Positions 34,606 to 43,600 of a DNA stretch of 64,000 bases are shown here, piece after piece. Source of the DNA: Lysinibacillus sp. FSL M8-0337. Lineage in GTDB: Bacteria > Bacillota > Bacilli > Bacillales_A > Planococcaceae. The translations under genes and the position numbers were made by a program. The stretch covers positions 1,178,001 to 1,242,000 of the forward strand of contig NZ_CP151996.1 in NCBI RefSeq assembly GCF_038593855.1. The letters run 5' to 3'. The first letter of the stretch is position 1. Every line of letters begins with the position of its first letter. Under the pieces are notes generated by a model, which saw only the letters and a list, made by a program, of their open reading frames with translations, was not told where the DNA came from and searched no databases.

Positions 34606-35221
34606 CCATATTGCTATTGGTGAAGGCACACGGGCCATATTGCAAGCTGAACTAGACTGTCAAGCAGTGGTGTTTACAGATCCCTGTATTGCATTACAGC
34701 ACTTATCTGAATCATTTTATGATATTTACTTAATTGATTTTAACTTAGCAGGGATGGATGGACTGCAATTTATTCAAAAGTTACTTAAAATTCATCCTGA
34801 AGCAATCGCGATTATTTATACAGGTTATAATATCGAGAAATATTTACCCGAATTATTAAACAAGGGGATATCAGGATTTATTAGTAAAACGGAAAGTAGA
34901 AAACAATTGATTGATACAATTCAATATGCACTTGAAGGGAAAGTTATTATTTCACTTTCGCTTCTTAAAAAGCTGTGTGTACATAATGTTGGAGCTAAAG
35001 AGTCTATAAACTTGACAGAGAGAGAACGACAAATTTTAGATTTTGTCAGAGATGGCTATACTAATAAGGCTATTGCACTAGAAATTCATTTAAGCCAACG
35101 GACAATAGAGAAAGTATTAACAACCATTTTTTCTAAGCTTGGTGTTGAATCACGAGCAGAGGCAGCTGTTAAATGGAATGAATTAACTACTTTAGAAACT
35201 GATAAATATCATTTTAATTAG
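34583..35221 (+). CDS. comA: ComA-type response regulator
   Basis: A 212-residue regulator with a receiver domain (IMVLDDHIAIGEG, phospho-Asp52 in YLIDFNLAGMDG, Thr and Lys in the TGYNIEK..SKTESR region) and a LuxR-type helix-turn-helix (LTERERQILDFVRDGYTNKAIALEIHLSQRTIEKVLTTIFSKLG). The reading frame overlaps comP by 23 bases. TTG 34583 gives the expected KIMVLDD start after GGTGAGG; GTG 34574 and ATG 34592 are alternatives. In B. subtilis phospho-ComA activates srfA. Here a terminator and then the PKS/NRPS operon follow, an obvious target. Confidence 0.92.
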   Translation: MKIMVLDDHIAIGEGTRAILQAELDCQAVVFTDPCIALQHLSESFYDIYLIDFNLAGMDGLQFIQKLLKIHPEAIAIIYTGYNIEKYLPELLNKGISGFISKTESRKQLIDTIQYALEGKVIISLSLLKKLCVHNVGAKESINLTERERQILDFVRDGYTNKAIALEIHLSQRTIEKVLTTIFSKLGVESRAEAAVKWNELTTLETDKYHFN

Positions 35222-35306
35222 GTATAAAGATTCGACTGAGGTTCATAAATTATGCGTTTTTTGCTAATAATGCAATAATTTTTTGTAAAATTAATACACA
35301 TCTAAT

Positions 35307-35346
35307 AACGACAAAACACTGGTAAAGTGTTTTGTCGTTTTTTTTA
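35307..35346 (+). terminator. Terminator between comA and the biosynthetic operon
   Basis: A 14-bp perfect stem AACGACAAAACACT / AGTGTTTTGTCGTT (35307-35320 / 35326-35339), 5-base loop, then TTTTTTT. It separates the com locus from the operon, so the operon needs its own promoter. Confidence 0.85.
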
Positions 35347-35392
35347 CTTTGCTATCAACTAGTGTAAATATTTATTTTTTAATGTCAAGTGT

Positions 35393-35456
35393 GGTTTTCC
35401 GCATTATTTTAATCGGAAACCCGCCCTATAAAGTACGGTAAATGTATTGGTAGAAT
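35393..35456 (+). promoter_or_regulatory. Candidate regulator box and extended -10 promoter of the operon
   Basis: An inverted repeat GGTTTTCCG ... CGGAAACC (35393-35401 and 35414-35421) has the TTTCCG / CGGAAA cores 12 bases apart. Downstream, TGGTAGAAT (35448-35456) is an extended -10, TG-N-TAGAAT, with no good -35, as in activated promoters. With a start near 35463 the repeat is centred at about -55. ComA of B. subtilis binds TTGCGG-N4-CCGCAA, related in design but not the same. A second, weaker TATAAT is at 35530-35535. Confidence 0.5.
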
Positions 35457-35565
35457 TTAAATAACGAGAGACAAGTGAGGTTACTTGGGTAGTTTAGTAT
35501 ATCGACATTAATAAATTTTACTACAAAACTATAATAAAAAAAGTTCAATGCTAATGGAGGTTAAC

Positions 35566-36399
35566 ATGAAAATTGGTGTAATTGGAGCCGGTGTAATGGG
35601 GAAAGGTGTAGCCCAAAGGTTTGCACAATATGGTCATAATGTTGTTTTATATGATATTTCTTCAAATGTTCTTGAAACTGCACGAGAAGAGATAAAAAAG
35701 AATTTAAAAATAGCAAGTATGTTTAATAAAACGATAGATGCTGAAAAAATTGTTGCCAATATCGACATTACATCAGGTTATGAAGGTTTTGCAGATATGG
35801 ATTTTATTATTGAAAATGTAGATGAAAATATTAAAACGAAAGAAATCGTTTATAGAAATTTGGAGAAGGTTTGTAAACAAAAATGTATTTACTTGGTGAA
35901 TACTTCATGCATTCCGATTACGCTTATTGGTTCATATACCGATAGAGCTGAAAAAGTGATTGGTGTACATTTTATGAATCCAGTTCCTATGAAAAATTTT
36001 GCTGAAGTTATACAGGGGTGGAAAACATCTGAAGAGACCATTCAACATGTTCGTGAGTTATTAAATAATGTAGGAATGGAAATTGAAGTAATTAAGGACA
36101 GTGCAGGATTTGTATCTAATCGATTATCTCATTTATTTATGAATGAGGCTGCAGCCCTAGTGTATGAGGGTGTTGCTACTGCAGAGCAAATTGACAATAT
36201 TTTTAAAAATGCTTTTGGTCATAAAATGGGTCCACTTGAAACAGCTGATTTAATCGGTGTTGATACGGTGTTAGATTCATTAAAAGTATTATATACCCAT
36301 TATGAAGATCCAAAATTTAGAGCCTGTCCCCTTTTAAAACAAATGGTATATGCAGGTTCAACTGGAAGAAAAAGCGGAAAAGGTTTTTATACTTACTAA
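35566..36399 (+). CDS. 3-hydroxyacyl-CoA dehydrogenase-like (hydroxymalonyl-ACP pathway)
   Basis: A 277-residue enzyme of the 3-hydroxybutyryl-CoA dehydrogenase family. The NAD site is IGVIGAGVMGKGVAQRFAQYGHNVVLYD, with NTSCIPIT and GVHFMNPVP (catalytic His) and KDSAGFVSNRL. In zwittermicin and FK520-type loci the homologue oxidises glyceryl-ACP on the way to hydroxymalonyl-ACP or methoxymalonyl-ACP. ATG 35566 follows TGGAGG; the ATG 18 bases earlier overlaps poorly. It is the first gene of the biosynthetic operon, followed at once by the ACP, FkbH-like and acyl-CoA dehydrogenase genes of the same pathway. Confidence 0.85.
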   Translation: MKIGVIGAGVMGKGVAQRFAQYGHNVVLYDISSNVLETAREEIKKNLKIASMFNKTIDAEKIVANIDITSGYEGFADMDFIIENVDENIKTKEIVYRNLEKVCKQKCIYLVNTSCIPITLIGSYTDRAEKVIGVHFMNPVPMKNFAEVIQGWKTSEETIQHVRELLNNVGMEIEVIKDSAGFVSNRLSHLFMNEAAALVYEGVATAEQIDNIFKNAFGHKMGPLETADLIGVDTVLDSLKVLYTHYEDPKFRACPLLKQMVYAGSTGRKSGKGFYTY

Positions 36400-36415
36400 A
36401 AGAAAGGTGATAATA

Positions 36416-36664
36416 ATGAATACAAAAGAGAAAATTAAAGGGTTTTTATCAAAGTTTATAAAAATTACGGAGATCAATGACACAGACAATATTTTTGAAA
36501 AAGGATTAGTTAATTCTTTATTTGCAATGAATCTAGTTAATTTTATTGAAACTGAATTTGATATTTCCATCGATAATATGGAATTAGATTTGGACAATTT
36601 TAAAGATATTAATTCAATTGTTGCCTTAGTTGAAAAGAAGTTAGCAATGGAGGAAACAGTATGA
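36416..36664 (+). CDS. Free-standing acyl carrier protein for the extender unit
   Basis: An 82-residue ACP. The phosphopantetheine Ser is in KGLVNSLFAMNLV, a form typical of the discrete carriers of methoxy/hydroxymalonyl pathways rather than of PKS modules. Glyceryl and then hydroxymalonyl groups ride on it before transfer by an acyltransferase. ATG 36416 follows AAAGGTGATAA. The stop overlaps the ATG of the FkbH-like gene (ATGA), so translation is coupled. Confidence 0.88.
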   Translation: MNTKEKIKGFLSKFIKITEINDTDNIFEKGLVNSLFAMNLVNFIETEFDISIDNMELDLDNFKDINSIVALVEKKLAMEETV

Positions 36665-37752
36665 CTGGGGAGAAAATAAAATGTGTTGTCTGGGATTTAG
36701 ATCATACATTATGGGATGGAATTTTAATAGAGGATGACAATTTAACATTAAAAGAAAATGTAGTTGAAGTAATAAAGGAACTAGATAGAAGAGGAATTTT
36801 GCAATCCATCAGCAGTAAAAACAACTATGATATGGCTAAAGAAAAACTTGAAGAATTTGGATTGTGGGATTATTTTATTTATCCTCAAATTAACTGGAAC
36901 AGTAAGTCCGAAGCAGTTGCTCAAATTGCAAAAGACATCAATATTGGTATAGATACTTTGAGTTTTGTAGATGACCAAGAATTTGAACGAGAAGAAGTGT
37001 TATTTAGTTATCCAGAAATTTTATGTATCGACGCAAATGATGTTGATAAAATCCTAGATATGGAAAGAATGATGCCAAAGTTTATAACAAATGATTCGAA
37101 AAATAGAAGGAAAATGTACCACAGTGACATTCAAAGAAATAGAGAAGAGCTTGCGTATAGTGGTACGAAAGAAGAATTTTTATCCACGCTTAATATGACT
37201 TTCAAAATTGACAAAGCTAAAGAAGACGATCTTCAGAGAGCTGAAGAGCTTACTGTCAGAACACACCAGTTAAATTCCACAGGTTACATTTATTCTTATG
37301 ATGAATTAAAGAACTTTCTTGAAGCAGATGATTATGAAGTGTATGTTGCACAGCTTGATGATAAATATGGTACTTACGGAAAAATCGGCTTGGCGCTTGT
37401 AGAAAAGAAGGCTGATGTTTGGGATTTGAAGCTACTTCTTATGTCATGCAGAGTAATGTCCAAAGGCATTGGTAATATTTTCATGAATTTTCTTATTAAT
37501 GAATCGATAAAAAATAATAAAACTTTACGAGCACAATTTATTCCAACAGATAAAAATAGAATTATGTACATTACATACAAATTTAACGGCTTTAAAGAGT
37601 TAGGTAAAGACGGTGATGTCGTAATATTTGAAGCAGATATGTCATACGAGCGAATTATACCAGACTATGTAACGTTTGTTTATGAAGGGGAGAACGTTGA
37701 TGGATTTTTCAGTAAAGAAAGAGCAGAAACAATACAGTCAGGAAATCATTGA
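36661..37752 (+). CDS. FkbH-like HAD protein (glyceryl-ACP formation)
   Basis: A 363-residue HAD-superfamily protein. The catalytic DLDHTLWDG (Asp12, Asp14) is at the N-terminus, KNNYDMAKEKL and FVDDQEFEREEV follow, and the C-terminal part is GNAT-like (RTHQLNSTG, then SCRVMSKGIGNIFMNFL). FkbH-like proteins take the glyceryl group from 1,3-bisphosphoglycerate, dephosphorylate it and load it on the ACP coded just before. Coupled to the ACP gene and overlapping the start of the acyl-CoA dehydrogenase gene by 53 bases. Confidence 0.9.
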   Translation: MTGEKIKCVVWDLDHTLWDGILIEDDNLTLKENVVEVIKELDRRGILQSISSKNNYDMAKEKLEEFGLWDYFIYPQINWNSKSEAVAQIAKDINIGIDTLSFVDDQEFEREEVLFSYPEILCIDANDVDKILDMERMMPKFITNDSKNRRKMYHSDIQRNREELAYSGTKEEFLSTLNMTFKIDKAKEDDLQRAEELTVRTHQLNSTGYIYSYDELKNFLEADDYEVYVAQLDDKYGTYGKIGLALVEKKADVWDLKLLLMSCRVMSKGIGNIFMNFLINESIKNNKTLRAQFIPTDKNRIMYITYKFNGFKELGKDGDVVIFEADMSYERIIPDYVTFVYEGENVDGFFSKERAETIQSGNH

Positions 37753-38839
37753 TTTCGCGAGAGAAAATCTTAATGAACGTGAATTTTACGAAGAATTCTC
37801 CATGGATATGTGGAAAAAGGTTAGTGAATTTGGATTGCTAGGGATAACTGTAGACGAAAAATATGGGGGTCTTGGGGAAAGCTATGAGACTGCGGCTATG
37901 GTCTTTGAAAGTCTTGGATATGCATGTAAAAATAACGGGTTTATTTTTGTGATTAATAATCATATATGGGTATGTCAAAATTTAATCAATTTATATGGTT
38001 CGGATGAATTGAAAGAAAAGTATTTACCAGAAATGGTTGAAGGGAAAAAAATTGGGGCTATTGCTATTACAGAGCCTGAAGCGGGATCTGATGCATTTGC
38101 GATGGTTGCAAATGTAAAGGAACAAGATGATTGTTTTGTACTTAATGGTACAAAAATGTTTATTTCCAATGGACCTATCGCTGATATTTTTATTGTTTTC
38201 GCTGTTACAGAGGAAGTTCCAGATAAGAAAATCACTGCTTTTGTCGTTGAGCGCAATTTTGAAGGTGTAACGACAGGGAATGATATCGAAAAGATGGGGC
38301 TGAATGCATGTCCAACGAGTGAGCTTATTTTAGATAATGTAAAAGTACCGAAGCATAACATTTTAGGGAAATTTAACTATGGGAATAATATTCTTACAGG
38401 TGCGTTGGAATGGGAAAGATGTTTTGAATTTGCGCCACATATTGGTGTGATGCAACGAATTATGGAACAATGCATCAAACAGGCGAATGGAAGAAAACAG
38501 TTTGGAAAACCAATAGGTTCAAATCAGGCGGTTTCTCATAAAATTGCTGAAATGGAAGTAAATATTGAAATGGCAAAATTAATGTTATATAAAATTGCTT
38601 GGTTAAAAGATCAAAAAAAATCTGCTTACCTTGAAACGTCTATTTTTAAACTTTTTGTAAGTGAAAATTACATAAAGACGTGTAGGGATGCAATGCAAAT
38701 TTTTGGTGCATATGGATATACAAAAGAGTATGAGATGGAACGAGAGCTAAGAGATGCCATGGCAAGCAGTATTTATTCAGGCACAAATGAAATGCAAAAA
38801 AATACAATTTATAATATGGCCAATGCAAGATACATGTGA
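37700..38839 (+). CDS. Acyl-CoA dehydrogenase family (hydroxymalonyl-ACP pathway)
   Basis: A 379-residue flavin enzyme of the acyl-CoA dehydrogenase family: ITEPEAGSDAFAMVANVKE, LNGTKMFISNGPIADIF, NGRKQFGKPIGSNQAVSHKIAEM and YTKEYEMERELRDAMASSIYSGTNEMQKN. In this pathway it works with the hydroxyacyl dehydrogenase to turn glyceryl-ACP into hydroxymalonyl-ACP. ATG 37700 follows AAGGGGAGAACGTTG. Electrons would pass to the EtfB/EtfA pair that follows. Confidence 0.88.
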   Translation: MDFSVKKEQKQYSQEIIDFARENLNEREFYEEFSMDMWKKVSEFGLLGITVDEKYGGLGESYETAAMVFESLGYACKNNGFIFVINNHIWVCQNLINLYGSDELKEKYLPEMVEGKKIGAIAITEPEAGSDAFAMVANVKEQDDCFVLNGTKMFISNGPIADIFIVFAVTEEVPDKKITAFVVERNFEGVTTGNDIEKMGLNACPTSELILDNVKVPKHNILGKFNYGNNILTGALEWERCFEFAPHIGVMQRIMEQCIKQANGRKQFGKPIGSNQAVSHKIAEMEVNIEMAKLMLYKIAWLKDQKKSAYLETSIFKLFVSENYIKTCRDAMQIFGAYGYTKEYEMERELRDAMASSIYSGTNEMQKNTIYNMANARYM

Positions 38840-38851
38840 TAAGGAGCGCTC

Positions 38852-39622
38852 ATGAAAGTTGTAGTATGTTTAAAACCAATTAAATCTGAAGAGATGTTTC
38901 CAAATGAATTACGAACAGAGGATTTTATTATAAATCCATATGACTTATATGCATTACAACAATTTATAGAATTAAAAAAATCAATTGATTGCACAATTAT
39001 CTGCCTTTGTATGGGTTCTCACAGTACAAAAGGGTTGCTTCAAAAAGCCATTGCTTTAGGAGCAGATAAAGCCATTCTATTAAATGATGCGCTATTCGAT
39101 GGTTCGGATACAGTCGCTACTTCATATATTTTGGTACAGGCGATCAAAAAAATTGAAGATGTTGATTTCGTAACATGTGGAAGACGAAGTAGTGATGGAG
39201 AAATTGGACAAGCAGTATATGGCATTGGAGAACGTCTTAACTATTATTGTTTAACTGATATAGCTGAAATTTTAGGGAATGAGGCTTCAGCAATTCAGCT
39301 AAAACTAGTAAAAGACAATGAAACAATTATTGGGAGATTGAAACCACCCGCAGTTATTTCTTTTTACGATTATGTAGTTACGCAGCCTTTAATCAATTTA
39401 CTAGCATTAAAAAAAGCAAGAAAAAAAGAGATTCTTGTATGGAGTGCCACTGATTTAGCTGTTGATGTAGATAAGTGTGGTTTTGCTAGTGTAAAAGTGA
39501 AAGAATGGCATGTTCAAAAAGAAGCAAAACAGAAAAAGCTATATATAGAAGAAACGGCACAAGAAAAAGCGGCTTTAATCTATAACCTAGTAACAGATAA
39601 GGCACACAATAGTAAACGATAA
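38852..39622 (+). CDS. Electron-transfer flavoprotein beta subunit-like
   Basis: A 256-residue EtfB. The N-terminus MKVVVCLKPIK is typical, with NPYDLYALQQFIELKK, GADKAILLNDALFDGSDTVATSYIL and VDFVTCGRRSSDGEIGQAVYGIGERLNY, then LKPPAVISFYDYV. EtfB and EtfA carry electrons from acyl-CoA dehydrogenases to the respiratory chain. Lying directly after the operon's own acyl-CoA dehydrogenase and before an EtfA gene, it looks dedicated to this pathway. GGAGCGCTC precedes the ATG. Confidence 0.85.
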   Translation: MKVVVCLKPIKSEEMFPNELRTEDFIINPYDLYALQQFIELKKSIDCTIICLCMGSHSTKGLLQKAIALGADKAILLNDALFDGSDTVATSYILVQAIKKIEDVDFVTCGRRSSDGEIGQAVYGIGERLNYYCLTDIAEILGNEASAIQLKLVKDNETIIGRLKPPAVISFYDYVVTQPLINLLALKKARKKEILVWSATDLAVDVDKCGFASVKVKEWHVQKEAKQKKLYIEETAQEKAALIYNLVTDKAHNSKR

Positions 39623-39645
39623 CCTGCATGAAGGATGAACGTTGA

Positions 39646-40620
39646 ATGGAAAAAGAAATTGTGATCATAGGTGATTTTCAAGAATACGATGATGAAAATA
39701 TATTACAGGTCATCACAAAAGCTAGTAGTCTCAGTAATCAATGCAACTGTAAGGTAACAGTATTATGTGTTGGACATAAGGATAGTGAGCAGATTGATAT
39801 GTTCTTTCAATATGGGGCAGACAATGTAGTGATCTGTAGACAAAACAAGCCATTTGATATGCCGTATTTTACAAATATAATCTCAAATATGATAAAGACA
39901 CGCATCCCAAAAGTCATATTGGTTCCGGAATCTATCAATGGAAAAACAACGGCAGCAATATTATCTGCCAAATTTGAAGTTGGGCTTATAGCAGGGTGTA
40001 CTGATATTCAATTTGATGAAAATAACGAACTGTCTTTTTTGAGGACTGCCTTCAATAGTGTGACAATTGCCAAAAACAATTGTTCTAATGGCGAATTTAT
40101 CATCGCAACTGTGAAAAAGGACATCTTTGTAAAACAAATAAAGGCTGGGCAATGTCAAGGAATGATCGAGGAAGTTACATATGATGATGGCAGGGAAAAG
40201 TTGTCCAATTCGTGGGATGTTCTGGAGCGAATAGAAAAGTTTGAAAAGAAAGAGATGACGAATTTCGATAAAGTTTTTTGTATTGGAAGAGGAGTTAAAA
40301 ATCAAGATACTTTTGAAAGACTATGCCAAATTGCGCATAAACTTCATGTTGGAATAGTTGGAACTCGAGCAGTCGTTGAAACGGGATTTATTGAAAAAGA
40401 GAGAATGATTGGTCAGTCTGGGAAAATGCTAGCTTCACCTATTTATGTAGGCTTCGGTGTATCAGGTGCTAGCCAACATATGATTGGCGTTAAAAATGCT
40501 GAAATAATCGTTGCCATCAATAAAGATAAAAATGCACCCATATTCGAGTATGCGGATTACGCTATCGTAGATGATGTGGAGGTAATACTAGCTGAATTAG
40601 AAAAAATGGCTGAAGGATAG
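39646..40620 (+). CDS. Electron-transfer flavoprotein alpha subunit-like
   Basis: A 324-residue EtfA. The C-terminal FAD domain is intact: IGRGVKNQDTF, VGTRAVVETGFIEKERMIGQSGKMLASPIYVGFGVSGASQHMIGVKNAEIIVAINKDKNAPIFEYADYAIVDD. It pairs with the EtfB coded 23 bases upstream. A complete, dedicated Etf inside an extender-unit cassette is not part of the zwittermicin or FK520 gene sets as I know them. Confidence 0.88.
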   Translation: MEKEIVIIGDFQEYDDENILQVITKASSLSNQCNCKVTVLCVGHKDSEQIDMFFQYGADNVVICRQNKPFDMPYFTNIISNMIKTRIPKVILVPESINGKTTAAILSAKFEVGLIAGCTDIQFDENNELSFLRTAFNSVTIAKNNCSNGEFIIATVKKDIFVKQIKAGQCQGMIEEVTYDDGREKLSNSWDVLERIEKFEKKEMTNFDKVFCIGRGVKNQDTFERLCQIAHKLHVGIVGTRAVVETGFIEKERMIGQSGKMLASPIYVGFGVSGASQHMIGVKNAEIIVAINKDKNAPIFEYADYAIVDDVEVILAELEKMAEG

Positions 40621-40684
40621 GTACAAAAGATGTACTTAGCGTTTGATAAGACATAGAAGAAAGTTTGATAGGGGAGGGAATGGA

Positions 40685-43600
40685 ATGAAAAAAACAGATG
40701 ATGTAGTAGGAGCACTAGAAAAGCTTAGTAAAACAGATAAAGGAATTACAATTGTACTTTCAAGAGAAGATAAAAAATTTATTTCATATAAAGAACTATG
40801 GAATAGAAGTTTTTATGTTTCAGAGCTATTTAAAAAACAAGGTGTTAGCAGAAATACAGAAGTTATTATTCGATGTGAAAATCTAGAGCTCTTTTTATAT
40901 TCATTTTGGGCGTGTGCAATAGGAGGCTATATCGCTGTTCCGATTGATGCAAGTAAAAATAGTAATGTCGACAGTCTTTTGGCACATGTGTTGGAAAAGT
41001 CAGTTCAGCCAATCATCGTCAGTGATAGTGAACAGGATAAGGACAAAGGAAGGGTGCTATACCTTCAGGACTTCTATACTGAGATTTTGAAGTGTCCGAA
41101 TAATTTGAATGTAGAGTATCAAACTTCACCAGAAGATATCCTATATATTTTATATTCTTCTGGAACAACTGGCACGCCAAAAGGGGTTATGATTAGCAAA
41201 TCCAATGTGGCTGCTAACGTATATGGTTTTGCTAAACATTATGCGATAGATGAAAATGATAAGTTTTTATCGTGGACACCATTAACACATTGTTATGGTT
41301 TAGTCATATTCCACCTTGTACCTTTAATGGCGGGCGCAAATCAATGTCTACTTTCTACGAAATTGTATATGAATCAGCCGTTAATTTGGGCAGAAACAAT
41401 TAATGAATATCGTGCAACTAGAATTGGTTCACTGCCGTTTGCATTGAAGCATTTTAATAATGTTTATATGAATTCGGAGAAAAACTTTAATTGGGATTTG
41501 TCCTGTGTAGATAGCATGTTTTTAGGTGGAGAGTCGGTTAGTCAAGCATTATACAAAGAATTCTGTAACGAAGTAAATGCTTATGGGTTTTCTATAGATA
41601 AGGTTTATCCGCTATATGGATTGACTGAAGCGACTATTATGTTAACCGCAAATAGATTAGGAAAGCATGCTCGAACATTTGAAATTACAAACGATAAGCT
41701 TGTGATTGGTGATAAAGTGCATTGTAAGGAATTAGCGGATGGCGAAACAGCAGATAATGTATTCCTTGAAATGGGCACCCCTTTGGAAACGGTACACCTT
41801 AGTATTCGTGATGATAACTTCCAAGAGCTCCCAGAAGGGCATTTGGGACAAATTTGTGCAAGTGGTCCTTGTATAACATCAGGTTATTATCAAGATTCAG
41901 AAGCGACCGAAAAAGTATTTTTTGAAGAGAAATGGTTATGTACAGGGGATATAGGATTTATTCAAGATAACAATCTTATCATTATCGGCAGAGAAAAAGA
42001 ACTTGTTGTAGCCAACGGAAAAAAAGTCTCGTGTGCACAAATTGAAGAACTAATAAATAAACATTTGCATAACCCAAAGCATCAACAGTGTGCAGTATGC
42101 AATGGAACAAAGCATGAAAATGACAATGAGAAAGTGATTGTTTTTATCAAAACACAAATGGACTTTAAAAATGACAAAGATGTAGAAGAATTTAAGGACT
42201 TTACAAACAACATTATTTCAATGGTTTTTGAAAAAATGGGACTAACTATTAGCGAGGTAGTACCCGTTGATGATATTCCTAAAACAAACAGTGGCAAAGC
42301 CTTTCGACGTGGATTAACTGAAAAATATAATGCAGGCACATATGAAACATTACTAAATAAATTGAATTATAGTAAGAAAAGTCAAATTGTTAATACCGAA
42401 AAAACGAGATACTCTCGAAATTCTATTGCGAAGAAAATGGTGACATATATTGAGAGCCGTTTCGATGTAAAAGTATTAGCACATGACATACCTTTTTCTG
42501 AGTATGGCATTGTATCTATTAATATACCGTCGTTTATTGAAAATTTAAATAAAGAATTTAACGTGAATATTCTTGTAGCAGATATTTTTAAGTATTTCAC
42601 TATATCTGATTTGTCTGAACATATTTATTCACTTGTTAATTTAGAAGAGAAGCAAAGGAGTCTAGGGAACATGAACGAAGAGCATATGCAAGATAAAATA
42701 GCAATCGTTGGAATGAGTTGTCGTTTTCCAGGTGGTGCTAATAGTATTGATGAGTACTGGGATTTACTTGTAAATGGAGTAGATGGCGTATGTGATGTTC
42801 CTGAAAATAGATGGGAAATTGAAAAGTATTATGATGAAGATAAAACCGTTCCTGGAAAAATGTATTGCAAAAAGGGTGGGTTTTTAAATATCAATATTGA
42901 TGAATTTGATGCAGGTTTTTTCAATATCTCTCCAAAAGAAGCAGCTGCCCTTGATCCCCAACAAAGAATGCTTTTAGAGCTGACATGGGAAGCTTTTGAA
43001 AATGCAAATATGGATATTACTAAATACAATGGATCGAACACAGGCGTATATGTGGGCATGTCTAATAATGAATACAATCTTGCTCAATTATATTCAGGAG
43101 AATTATCAAGTATTGGTGCATATGCTCTGACAGGAAGCTGTATGAGTACTGCATGTGGAAGGGTATCTTATACGTTTGGATTTGAAGGACCATGTATTAC
43201 AGTTGATACCGCATGCTCGTCTACGCTTTCGGCATTGCATTTGGCTTGCACCGCGATCCATGCAGGAGAAGCGGATATGCAAATTGTAGCTGGCATTAAC
43301 TTAATGGAATCTCCGACTACCAATATTGGGTTTTCAAAACTACAAGCGACATCAGTAGATGGGCATAGTAAAGCATTTGATGAAGCAGCAAATGGTTATG
43401 GGCGTGGAGAAGGCGGTGGCGTCCTTATACTGAAAAAGTTATCTGACGCTATTAAAGATCAAGATGAAATTCTAGGTGTTATTAGAGGAACTGGAATTAA
43501 TCAGGATGGTAAGAGTAACGGTCTAACTGCACCAAATGGGGAAGCACAAGAAAAGTTGATTGAAAAAACTTTGATGCATGCGAGTATGGATCCTCATGAT

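Noticed and set aside
35566..40620. Fatty-acid beta-oxidation operon
   Set aside because: Dehydrogenases and Etf alone could suggest it, but the ACP with VNSLFAM, the FkbH-like gene and the PKS genes behind it fit an extender-unit pathway, and thiolase and enoyl-CoA hydratase are absent.
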